Source of the DNA: an uncultured Bacilli bacterium
GTDB taxonomy: Bacteria > Bacillota_I > Bacilli_A > RF39 > UBA660
NCBI GenBank assembly: GCA_934149325.1
Contig: CAKPEJ010000018.1
Coordinates: 1 to 20,696 of the forward strand
DNA: 20,696 nt
Reading direction: 5' to 3'
Below the pieces are notes generated by a model. The model was not told the origin of the DNA, did no database searches, and saw only the letters and a program-made list of their open reading frames with translations. Positions 15,516 to 20,696 of the stretch are shown here, piece after piece. How positions within the stretch are numbered: the first letter of the stretch is position 1; each line of letters begins with the position of its first letter. A program made the translations under genes and the position numbers.

Positions 15516-16724
15516 CTATTTAATTTTCTTTAAAAATTTGGTAAATAATTTTATAAAAATTATTGTTGTAATAATTATTAAAATTATAATTTTATATTTA
15601 TATTTTAACTTAAATTTTACTGTTTTTGGAGATAAAACATCTTCTTCATATAATTTTTTATCCTTATACTTTATTACATATTTTCCAATTTTATCACCTT
15701 TTTTAATATTTTTGTCTAAAACAGTTTTACCTTCATAAACATATTTTAAATCATTTTCTTTTAAATCATTTTTTAAGTATTTTATTACATTTTCACTTGC
15801 CTTTAAAACAATTTCTTCATCATATTTAGTTTTTATTTTTTTTATAACTTTACCTTTTTTTAATATTTTTTTATAACCATAATTATCAAAATAATAGGTA
15901 TATATTCTTTTAGCATCTAAAAAATGATTTATTTTATTATCATTTTCAGTACTTGCTCCTGCTGTTACAAGTAAATAATTAACATCATTATATGATGCTA
16001 TGCTAGCTAAACAAAGTCCTGCCTTTTTTGTATAACCTGTTTTTGAGCCTTTAATAAAAGATAAATCCATATTATATTTATTCGCTATTTTACTTTTCGT
16101 ACTTTTTAAAGTTATTAATCCATCACTAGTTACATATTTATCAGTCATAAATATTTCTTTAAATGAATCATTTTTTAAACAATATTTTAATAATATAGCA
16201 ATATCTTTTACTGTGGAATAATGCATATTATCGCTTGTTTCTATCCCAATAGTGTTAGTAAAATGAGTATTTTCTAAACCTAACTCTTTTGCTTTTTCGT
16301 TCATAAGTTTTACATATTCTTCTTCACTACCAGATATAAAAATAGCAAGAGAATGAGTCGCATCAGCACCTGATGGTAAAAGTGCTCCATATATTAAATC
16401 TCTATATGTTACCTTTTCATTACGTTTAAAACCAGCCATTGATAAATCAGACGAAAGACTATTAAATATAGAATCATTTAAAACAACTGTTTCATCTAAA
16501 TCTTTAATATTTTCTAATGCAACTATTGACGTCATGATTTTAGTCATACTTGCAATTAAAGTTACATTATTAGAATCTTTTTCATATAAAACACTATCAT
16601 CATTTAAATTATACAAAATCACATTTTTTGAACTTATATCTTCTATCTCGTCTGCAGAAACAAAATTCAAAGGAAATAAAAAAAGAATAAATAATAATAG
16701 AATTTTTAATTTTTTAAAATTCAT
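15516..16724 (-). CDS. dacF: D-alanyl-D-alanine carboxypeptidase, peptidase S11 (DacF-like)
   Basis: A penicillin-binding carboxypeptidase that trims the last D-Ala from peptidoglycan stems at the outer membrane face. From ATG 16724 it has 402 residues. Signal peptide 1-25 (cleavage near FVSA), catalytic SMTK (59-62), second motif at LPSGADA (117-123), KTG (228-230) within GSKTGYTKKAG, then a beta-rich C-terminal domain and a membrane segment at about 373-395 with a lysine tail. The second motif reads SGA where the family consensus is SxN. The track start at GTG 16733 falls within the SD (GAGGTG), so ATG 16724 is chosen. It has its own promoter at 16747-16774 inside the end of the preceding gene. 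The symbol is by family; dacA or dacB subtype cannot be excluded. Confidence 0.9.
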   Translation of the reverse strand: MNFKKLKILLLFILFLFPLNFVSADEIEDISSKNVILYNLNDDSVLYEKDSNNVTLIASMTKIMTSIVALENIKDLDETVVLNDSIFNSLSSDLSMAGFKRNEKVTYRDLIYGALLPSGADATHSLAIFISGSEEEYVKLMNEKAKELGLENTHFTNTIGIETSDNMHYSTVKDIAILLKYCLKNDSFKEIFMTDKYVTSDGLITLKSTKSKIANKYNMDLSFIKGSKTGYTKKAGLCLASIASYNDVNYLLVTAGASTENDNKINHFLDAKRIYTYYFDNYGYKKILKKGKVIKKIKTKYDEEIVLKASENVIKYLKNDLKENDLKYVYEGKTVLDKNIKKGDKIGKYVIKYKDKKLYEEDVLSPKTVKFKLKYKYKIIILIIITTIIFIKLFTKFLKKIK

Positions 16725-16746
16725 ATTAGACACCTCTATTATATTT

Positions 16747-16774
16747 ATTCTACTACAAAAAATTTATATATCAA
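16747..16774 (-). promoter_or_regulatory. Internal promoter of the dacF-like gene
   Basis: TTGATA (16769-16774), a 16-base spacer and TAGAAT (16747-16752) on the minus strand. The -35 lies in the last codons of the upstream gene, so dacF could be expressed both from this promoter and by read-through. Confidence 0.6.
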
Positions 16775-17774
16775 ATATATTTTTTAAAGAAAGTTCTTTT
16801 TTATTTACTTCTTCAGAATCTATTACATTTAATTTTTCATATACTAAATCTGTTAAATATTTCATATCATAATATTTTTCTATTTCATATAAATAATTGT
16901 GCATTCCTTGTGCTAAATAGGATTTTTCTTCTCCAACCGCATAATAACATAATAAAAATACATATCTTATATTTTCTTTATTATTAACCATTTCATCTAT
17001 TATTTTTCTGTAATCATTTTTGTTTATTGCTGTTTTATCTGTCATTACTGCATATAAAAAATTCCCTATTTGTACATTATTTACTAATATTTCCATATTT
17101 TCTAAATGATATTTATCTTTTAATGATACTGGATTTATTGCCAAATAATTTATACATCTTTCAGGATATGAATGACTTAATTGAAGTGATTTTGACGAAT
17201 ATTTTATTATAGTCTTTAAATCTTGTCTATGGTAAGGACTATTAATTGAATCTTTATTTGCTACTACTGTTGCAATCGCATCCCATAAAACATGATCATT
17301 ATTTTCATCTTTATCTTTTGCTTCTACAAGTAATTTAAAATCCTCATCATGATATGGGCTATTAATAAAATTACTATCTCCTATTATCCATAAAGGTGTT
17401 TGAGCACATTCTGCTTTTTTAAGCATTTCTATATCATCGTAAAATCTTTCACTATCTAAAAAATCTGGATTAAGCATACTATTAAATAAGTGATGATATC
17501 CATCTGCATTATTTATGCTTAAAAAAGCATTTACTCTTTCTATATAGTCATTTTTATTAAGTAAGTTATTATCTATTAGTATTTTATAATCAAACTTTAC
17601 ATCAGCAGGATTCTCATTTAAACTCAAAAAGTTATTAAGCGCTACATCACTTAAACTAAGTATCCATTTTTCTATTTTTTCTTTTGATGAAAAACAAGAT
17701 ATTAAATGATATGTTTCTAACTTATTAACAACATCATCATAAAACTGATTTATTTTCTTCTTTTTAAATATCAT
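16764..17774 (-). CDS. Helical repeat protein of unknown function (YH-x-x-D repeats)
   Basis: A 336-residue soluble protein without signal peptide or membrane segment, and no family I can name. It contains a degenerate repeat of about 31-40 residues whose most visible form is INSPYHxxDxKxxx (137-150 and 177-190). Further copies are LDSERFYDDIEML (106-118), LKDKYHLENMEIL (218-230) and INKNDYRKIIDEM (250-262), with a weaker one near 71-85. Between the motifs are amphipathic helices, which suggests an alpha-solenoid scaffold. The gene begins one base after the upstream stop (TAG A ATG) with its SD AAGGAAA inside the upstream gene, so translation of the two is coupled and their products may work together. 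Confidence 0.75.
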   Translation of the reverse strand: MIFKKKKINQFYDDVVNKLETYHLISCFSSKEKIEKWILSLSDVALNNFLSLNENPADVKFDYKILIDNNLLNKNDYIERVNAFLSINNADGYHHLFNSMLNPDFLDSERFYDDIEMLKKAECAQTPLWIIGDSNFINSPYHDEDFKLLVEAKDKDENNDHVLWDAIATVVANKDSINSPYHRQDLKTIIKYSSKSLQLSHSYPERCINYLAINPVSLKDKYHLENMEILVNNVQIGNFLYAVMTDKTAINKNDYRKIIDEMVNNKENIRYVFLLCYYAVGEEKSYLAQGMHNYLYEIEKYYDMKYLTDLVYEKLNVIDSEEVNKKELSLKNIFDI

Positions 17775-17775
17775 T

Positions 17776-18777
17776 CTAAAAATTTCCTTTTTTTAATGTG
17801 TTAAATGATTTAATTAATTTATTTGATTTAAGAATTTTATGTTGTTCATCACAATCTAATTTGTGAAATTCTTCATATGGAATTCCTAATTCTTTTTCTA
17901 ATAAGTCTTTTGCCATTTCAGGAGCAGTTCTTTTATATGTAACAGCATCTATAATTGAATTAATATCATATATATCAAACTGTTTCTTATATCCAATTCT
18001 TTCATTTATTAAATTATAAATAAATGTACTTTCCTGAGTTGATAACCTTTTTTTACAAGATCCACATATATCGTTTTCTTTATCATCTATACCACTTAAT
18101 TTCTTATATCCAAACGCTGCTTTTCTTAATAATCCTAAATGTATTTCTAAAATATCTTCACTATTTCTTTCATTTATTGTTCCATTATATAAATCATATA
18201 TTCTGTATATTTTATCATTGCCATTAATAACATCATAAATATAAGAAATATCTTCTCCATTTAACTTAGTACAAGTTGAATAAGGTGAATCTGTATACCA
18301 TCTAAGAGAAACATAAGATTTTTGTAATGTTTTTAAATGACTTTCAAATGTCGTTTTCATTTTACATAATTGTTCAAAATTATTAATATCATCGATTGAA
18401 ATATTTTTATCAAAAACGTATCTATTAGAAACTAAATCAACCAAAACTTTTTCCTTTTCTGATTTTATTGTAAAATCATAACATTTCTCTATTACTTCAA
18501 TAATACATCCATTATCTCTATTCTCTTTTGTCACCTCAATAACCTTAACATCTTCATTTTTATCATCTTGAGATAAATTAACAATTATACTTTTATTTTC
18601 ATCAAAATTAAATATTATATTTTTATCCTTAATTTCTGCTACTATTTCATTTCCTTTAGAATCTATAAAAATTATAGTATTATCTTTTAATGATTTTATA
18701 GTCATATCATTTATAATATCATTAAATACATTCTTATTATTTTTTATCATTAATTTAAATTTAATTAATTCATTCAT
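17776..18777 (-). CDS. Unknown cytoplasmic protein with one CxxC pair, coupled to the repeat protein
   Basis: A 333-residue protein I do not recognise. It has no signal peptide or membrane helix. The N-terminal 125 residues alternate short hydrophobic and charged stretches typical of beta structure (for example KDNTIIFIDSKGNEIVAEI). From about 130 it turns helical, with a tryptophan/tyrosine-rich segment (SLRWYTDSPYSTCTKL, 157-172) and a CGSC pair (238-241) that may bind metal or be redox-active, though a second pair is not obvious. It is the first gene of a long minus-strand row, with a strong promoter and SD AAGGAGGT. The next gene is translationally coupled. Context offers no function beyond a link to the helical repeat protein. 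Confidence 0.75.
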   Translation of the reverse strand: MNELIKFKLMIKNNKNVFNDIINDMTIKSLKDNTIIFIDSKGNEIVAEIKDKNIIFNFDENKSIIVNLSQDDKNEDVKVIEVTKENRDNGCIIEVIEKCYDFTIKSEKEKVLVDLVSNRYVFDKNISIDDINNFEQLCKMKTTFESHLKTLQKSYVSLRWYTDSPYSTCTKLNGEDISYIYDVINGNDKIYRIYDLYNGTINERNSEDILEIHLGLLRKAAFGYKKLSGIDDKENDICGSCKKRLSTQESTFIYNLINERIGYKKQFDIYDINSIIDAVTYKRTAPEMAKDLLEKELGIPYEEFHKLDCDEQHKILKSNKLIKSFNTLKKGNF

Positions 18778-18796
18778 AATAAAACCTCCTTTTTAC

Positions 18797-18825
18797 ATTA
18801 TACATGAATTCATATACCTTTTCAA
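18797..18825 (-). promoter_or_regulatory. Strong promoter of the unknown gene pair
   Basis: TTGAAA (18820-18825), a 17-base spacer and perfect TATAAT (18797-18802) on the minus strand. The spacer holds a perfect 10-base palindrome ATGAATTCAT (18804-18813) that could be an operator. It diverges from the plus-strand toxin promoter at 18863-18891, the two -35 elements being 37 bases apart. Confidence 0.75.
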
Positions 18826-18862
18826 AACTAATTTATTCATACTTGAATTTTTATTTGTTCGC

Positions 18863-18891
18863 TTGTTTTATGAATTTACTTATTATATAAT
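18863..18891 (+). promoter_or_regulatory. Promoter of the small hydrophobic peptide mRNA (copy 1)
   Basis: TTGTTT (18863-18868), a 17-base spacer and TATAAT (18886-18891). The 16 bases TTGTTCGCTTGTTTTA (18855-18870) around the -35 are identical in the second copy at 20538-20553. Start of transcription is expected near 18898, giving a leader of about 55 bases. Confidence 0.75.
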
Positions 18892-18920
18892 TTTAACAGG
18901 AACATTTGATGTGAGTGTCG

Positions 18921-18948
18921 TCCTCCAATCTTTAGAAAGAAAGGAGGG
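18921..18948 (+). promoter_or_regulatory. SD-sequestering hairpin in the peptide mRNA leader
   Basis: TCCTCC (18921-18926) pairs with GGAGGG (18943-18948), the SD itself. After a symmetric AA/AA interior loop, TCTT (18929-18932) pairs with AAGA (18937-18940) around a four-base loop. The ribosome site of the 25-residue peptide is therefore buried in the new transcript, as in type I toxin mRNAs. Confidence 0.7.
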
Positions 18949-18953
18949 ATACA

Positions 18954-19031
18954 ATGAAGAAAAGAACTTTTATAATAAAAGTCCTTCGCCTTATTGCTAT
19001 CATTTTGTTACTTTCTACCTTACTGGTGTAG
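18954..19031 (+). CDS. 25-residue hydrophobic peptide, probable type I toxin
   Basis: ATG 18954 to TAG 19031, preceded by AGAAAGAAAGGAGGG, one of the best SD sites in the window, six bases before the ATG. The peptide has a basic head (MKKRTF), two further positive residues (Lys9, Arg12), and a hydrophobic body of leucine, isoleucine and valine to the end (residues 13-25). That is enough for one membrane-spanning segment. This is the typical size and shape of type I toxins that depolarise the membrane, but the sequence does not match Fst, TxpA, BsrG or Hok types that I know. The surrounding controls (own promoter, buried SD, overlapping antisense RNA, intrinsic terminator) support the toxin reading. 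A leader peptide is less likely because no gene follows on this strand. Confidence 0.7.
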   Translation: MKKRTFIIKVLRLIAIILLLSTLLV

Positions 19032-19042
19032 CAATAAAAATA

Positions 19043-19072
19043 TGACACTCTTTCATCTCTGATTGAGTGTCA
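19043..19072 (-). terminator. Hairpin ending the antisense RNA (direct repeat copy inside)
   Basis: Eight-base-pair stem TGACACTC / GAGTGTCA (19043-19050 with 19065-19072), 14-base loop, followed on the minus strand by ATATTTTTATT. The upper arm, GAGTGTC, repeats the sequence at 18913-18919 in the mRNA leader. Confidence 0.65.
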
Positions 19073-19086
19073 ATACTAAGTTTTTT

Positions 19087-19132
19087 AGAGGCGACATTCA
19101 CTTGCAGAATCGAATGTTCCTCTTTTTTATTT
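19087..19132 (+). terminator. Intrinsic terminator of the peptide mRNA
   Basis: Stem AGAGG / CCTCT (19087-19091 with 19119-19123) stacked on ACATTC / GAATGT (19094-19099 with 19112-19117), a 12-base loop, then a T tract from 19123. The transcript from 18898 would be about 235 bases. Confidence 0.8.
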
Positions 19133-19159
19133 TATGCAAGTTTTCTTGCTTACATACTA

Positions 19160-19188
19160 ATAATAGCATAAATTATTGAGATTGTCAA
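19160..19188 (-). promoter_or_regulatory. Consensus promoter of the antisense RNA
   Basis: Perfect -35 TTGACA (19183-19188), a 17-base spacer ending in TGC, and TATTAT (19160-19165) on the minus strand. It is stronger on paper than the toxin promoter, as expected for an antitoxin RNA, and it reads into the peptide mRNA's 3' end. No protein gene lies downstream of it on that strand before the divergent gene at 18777. Confidence 0.8.
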
Positions 19189-19192
19189 AAAG

Positions 19193-19357
19193 TTATTTTC
19201 TTTGGTTTTTGTTAGATGAAATACCTTCTTGAATTAAATTATTTAGTTTAGAAACTAATACTTCATTAAACATTTCTAGATTGTCTTTTAAGATTCCAAG
19301 TGCTAATGTTTGAATAAGTTCGAGTTTTCCATCATAATGTGCGATTATCGTAGATAT
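19193..19357 (-). pseudogene. Short open remnant downstream of the EamA gene
   Basis: A minus-strand frame is open from just after a TAG (19360-19358) to TAA at 19195-19193, 54 codons. It reads like protein, with a charged helical pattern: HYDGKLELIQTLALGILKDN, then LEMFNEVLVSKLNNLIQEG and a lysine-rich end. It has no ATG, GTG or TTG at its head. The likely reading is the C-terminal remnant of a decayed gene. An alternative is a 54-residue protein starting at ATA 19357 after AAAGG, six bases downstream; that is weaker. The start lies in a perfect 12-base palindrome, GTAGATATCTAC (19350-19361). I do not recognise the family. Confidence 0.35.
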
Positions 19358-19390
19358 CTACAACCTTTTTACTATATATAATAATTTCTA

Positions 19391-20254
19391 CTAAATAAAA
19401 TAAATTCCTGTTATTGAAATCATACCAAGTAATATCGCAATTATTTTTTTTAAGTTCATTTTATCTGTTTTAAACACAACTGATAATATAACTAATAAAA
19501 ATACTCTAATTTCCTGAATAATATTAACTATAATTGGAGTTTCATAAATATAACCAATAGTCCCAAATATATAATAAATAGCTTCAAAAAAACCAATCAA
19601 AACTACTAAAATTAAAAATTTCTTATTATTATTTTCTTTTGTTAATACACCTGATTTTTTACTTTGAAAAAAGAAAAATGGAATTGCAAATACACTATAA
19701 CCAAAGTTAATAGCCACTTCATTAGCACCCAGAGCATTAGCATATTTTATTATATATGGCTCAATTCCATAAAATAAAACAGATAACAATAAAAAAAAAA
19801 TACCTACAAATTTTATTTCCTTAAATTTTATTTCATCTTTAACTCTATTTGTTTCTAGACTGAACCATAAAATAGAAATAATAAACAATACGAATAAAAA
19901 TATAAATTTTGAAGTTAGAATTAAATTTCCAAATAATATATCAATTATTAAAATTATAAATAAGTCTAAATTTTCAAGTAGAGCAGCAAGACCTATTGGT
20001 ATATTCTTTAATGCATTAACATAACATAGATAACCTAATAATATAATCAAGCCATAAATTAATATAACAGGAATTGCTTGAGTAGTTATAGAAATACCAA
20101 CATAAAATGCATATAAAATTTGAAAAATAAATGAAATTATACTTGTATATAATAATACTTTATAAATAGAAAATTTATTTACAGCAATATCTAAAGTAAA
20201 ATCACAAAATGAATTAAAAATAGAAGAAATTACCGCTGTTACCCTCTTATTCAT
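19391..20254 (-). CDS. EamA/DMT-family transporter
   Basis: A 287-residue, very hydrophobic protein with about ten membrane segments, the length and layout of drug/metabolite-transporter (EamA) proteins, which are built from two five-helix repeats. The family clue is the fourth-helix phrase NALKNIPIGLAALLENLDLF (first repeat), matched in the second repeat by the phrase around TPIIVNIIQEIRVFLLVILSVVF near the C-terminus. The two halves are joined by a charged loop near 129-145 (ETNRVKDEIKFKEIKF). Family members export or import amino acids, nucleotides or drugs; the substrate cannot be read from sequence. It has SD GGAGGT and its own promoter (20285-20313). It sits between the two peptide/antisense loci with no operon partner and no clear terminator. 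Confidence 0.85.
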   Translation of the reverse strand: MNKRVTAVISSIFNSFCDFTLDIAVNKFSIYKVLLYTSIISFIFQILYAFYVGISITTQAIPVILIYGLIILLGYLCYVNALKNIPIGLAALLENLDLFIILIIDILFGNLILTSKFIFLFVLFIISILWFSLETNRVKDEIKFKEIKFVGIFFLLLSVLFYGIEPYIIKYANALGANEVAINFGYSVFAIPFFFFQSKKSGVLTKENNNKKFLILVVLIGFFEAIYYIFGTIGYIYETPIIVNIIQEIRVFLLVILSVVFKTDKMNLKKIIAILLGMISITGIYFI

Positions 20255-20284
20255 ATACTACCTCCATGAATAAATTATATAATC

Positions 20285-20313
20285 ATTATACCAAATTTAT
20301 ATAACTATTTAAA
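20285..20313 (-). promoter_or_regulatory. Promoter of the EamA transporter gene
   Basis: TTTAAA (20308-20313), a 17-base spacer and perfect TATAAT (20285-20290) on the minus strand, about 30 bases before ATG 20254. Confidence 0.6.
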
Positions 20314-20361
20314 TCCCTAGGTATTTTAACACAAGCATCAAAATTACTAGTGGAATTTTAT

Positions 20362-20393
20362 ATAAAATAAAAATCAGTCATATTACTGACTGA
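20362..20393 (-). terminator. Intrinsic terminator of a minus-strand transcript with no protein gene
   Basis: Perfect seven-base-pair stem TCAGTCA / TGACTGA (20374-20380 with 20387-20393), six-base loop, and on the minus strand the tail TTTTTATTTTAT. No minus-strand coding frame ends here, so it implies a non-coding transcript from the right. Confidence 0.7.
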
Positions 20394-20490
20394 AAATATA
20401 TTTAAAGTTTTATAAGCTAGAACAGATTCGCTATTGGTGCATGCGAATAACTTTTTCAAAAGCAATAATAGATAGTAATAATTACTAACT
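20362..20490 (-). ncRNA. Candidate small RNA of about 130 bases
   Basis: Bounded by an extended -10 promoter (20497-20505) and a clean intrinsic terminator (20362-20393), with no convincing ORF between. Inside is a hairpin with stem ATTCGC / GCGAAT (20426-20431 with 20443-20448) and an 11-base loop. It does not match tRNA, tmRNA, SRP RNA or 6S features that I can recognise. The remaining stretch from 20255 to 20640 holds only the transporter promoter, this unit and the next peptide locus. Confidence 0.4.
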
Positions 20491-20496
20491 CATATA

Positions 20497-20505
20497 AGTA
20501 TAACA
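20497..20505 (-). promoter_or_regulatory. Extended -10 promoter of the candidate small RNA
   Basis: The minus strand reads TGTTATACT (TGn plus TATACT, core 20497-20502). A TTGCAA lies 20 bases upstream, too far for a normal -35, so this rests on the extended -10 alone. Confidence 0.4.
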
Positions 20506-20545
20506 TGAATTATTTGATTTTGTTGCAAAAATTTAGCTTGTTCGC

Positions 20546-20574
20546 TTGTTTTAGTTTTTCCATTATAATATAAT
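20546..20574 (+). promoter_or_regulatory. Promoter of the small hydrophobic peptide mRNA (copy 2)
   Basis: TTGTTT (20546-20551), a 17-base spacer and TATAAT (20569-20574), the same hexamers and spacing as 18863-18891 and within the same 16-base identical block (20538-20553). Confidence 0.7.
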
Positions 20575-20607
20575 TTTTATTAGGAAATACTAAACTGTTG
20601 AGTACTT

Positions 20608-20631
20608 GCCAACTTCTATTAGGAAGGAGGC
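20608..20631 (+). promoter_or_regulatory. SD-sequestering hairpin, copy 2
   Basis: GCC (20608-20610) pairs with GGC (20629-20631) and CTTC (20613-20616) with GAAG (20623-20626), with a two-by-two interior loop and a six-base apical loop. The SD AGGAAGGAGG (20621-20630) is buried, by a different sequence from copy 1 but the same plan. Confidence 0.55.
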
Positions 20632-20639
20632 TTGATATT

Positions 20640-20696
20640 ATGAAGAAAAAAGATTTACTAATCTCATTTCTAATACTAATTATCATTTTATTAATA
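20640..20696 (+). CDS. Second small hydrophobic peptide, partial at window edge
   Basis: ATG 20640 follows SD AGGAAGGAGG by nine bases. Nineteen codons are visible: MKKKDLL and then almost only isoleucine, leucine and phenylalanine, with no stop before the window ends. The basic MKK head, hydrophobic body, promoter and leader match the peptide at 18954-19031, although the peptide bodies differ. It is therefore a second member of the same putative toxin family; its antisense RNA, if present, would lie beyond the window. Confidence 0.6.
   Translation, partial: MKKKDLLISFLILIIILLI

Larger units (their letters stand above)
19034..19153 (-). ncRNA. Antisense RNA, probable type I antitoxin
   Basis: From the consensus promoter at 19160-19188 an RNA of about 115-120 bases would start near 19151-19155 and run against the peptide mRNA. 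It opens with a tight hairpin (GCAAG-AAAA-CTTGC, 19149-19136), then carries the reverse of the mRNA terminator stem, and ends with the GACACTC/GAGTGTC hairpin (19043-19072) followed by ATATTTTTATT. It overlaps the 3' end of the peptide mRNA but not its coding part. Through the repeated GAGTGTC it can also pair with the mRNA leader (18913-18919), just upstream of the SD hairpin. This layout resembles the convergent RNAs of the enterococcal par locus. Inference from sequence; not proven to be transcribed. Confidence 0.65.

Noticed and set aside
16725..16733. GTG start of the dacF-like gene
   Set aside because: The GTG is part of the SD GAGGTG; ATG 16724 is correctly spaced.
18797..18891. Insertion-sequence end or attachment site between the divergent promoters
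   Set aside because: I found no terminal inverted repeats, target duplications or transposase remnants around the locus.
18863..19045. 60-residue frame on the plus strand overlapping the peptide locus
   Set aside because: It starts upstream of the -10 element, has no SD, and is in a different frame from the 25-residue peptide, which has the strong SD.
20400..20450. Possible tRNA or tracrRNA in the region with GTTCTAGC and the ATTCGC hairpin
   Set aside because: No cloverleaf, acceptor stem or anticodon arm could be built, and there is no CRISPR repeat or cas gene nearby.
1..20696. Alternative genetic code with TGA as tryptophan
   Set aside because: Conserved tryptophans, such as in the UppS GRWA motif, use TGG, and reading TGA as sense is not needed for any frame.

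Overview
The window reads as a chromosomal segment of a very AT-rich, Gram-positive-type bacterium that keeps a cell wall, most likely a gut Bacilli/Tenericutes-like lineage (inference). The signs are strong Shine-Dalgarno sites matching a GGATCACCTCC-type 16S tail, sigma-A-like promoters with many extended -10 elements, lysine/asparagine/isoleucine-rich proteins, TGG-encoded tryptophan (standard code), wall genes (uppS, a DacF-type carboxypeptidase) and a c-di-AMP synthase locus. No tRNA, rRNA, CRISPR array or intact insertion sequence was seen.

Layout. Positions 1-4259 (minus) hold most of a giant secreted protein, cut by the window edge, that alternates glycine-rich domains of the ALK/LTK type with cadherin-like beta-sandwich domains. 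Positions 4545-7138 hold two related small membrane-anchored proteins on the minus strand. They flank a plus-strand DUF975 / putative ABC-transporter type IV fusion, which shares a bidirectional terminator with the second of them. Positions 7148-9587 (minus) carry a UvrD-like helicase followed by uppS. The helicase probably starts at an AUA codon after an excellent SD. Positions 9657-12505 (minus) carry a lipoprotein, cdaA and cdaR (c-di-AMP synthesis and its regulator). Positions 12592-13263 encode a membrane-anchored, highly charged protein, and 13390-13920 encode an NrdG-type radical SAM activase, each with its own promoter and terminator. Positions 13983-18777 (minus) form a row of closely spaced genes: two unknown proteins with coupled translation, dacF-like, uvsE, and a second type IV ABC-transporter-like membrane protein. 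An extra promoter precedes dacF.

Positions 18780-20696 are the accessory part. At 18855-19188 there is what looks like an undescribed type I toxin-antitoxin locus. A 25-residue hydrophobic peptide is made from an mRNA whose SD is locked in a 5' hairpin. A consensus promoter on the opposite strand drives a short antisense RNA across its 3' end, and a 7-base direct repeat lets that antisense reach the 5' leader, as in the par/Fst system. A second copy of the same promoter, leader and peptide architecture starts at 20538 and runs off the window. Between them lie a gene remnant, an EamA-type transporter and a candidate small RNA with its own promoter and terminator.

In several cases the best start differs from the longest ORF (helicase, nrdG, dacF-like, second type IV protein). 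The reason is given in each entry.
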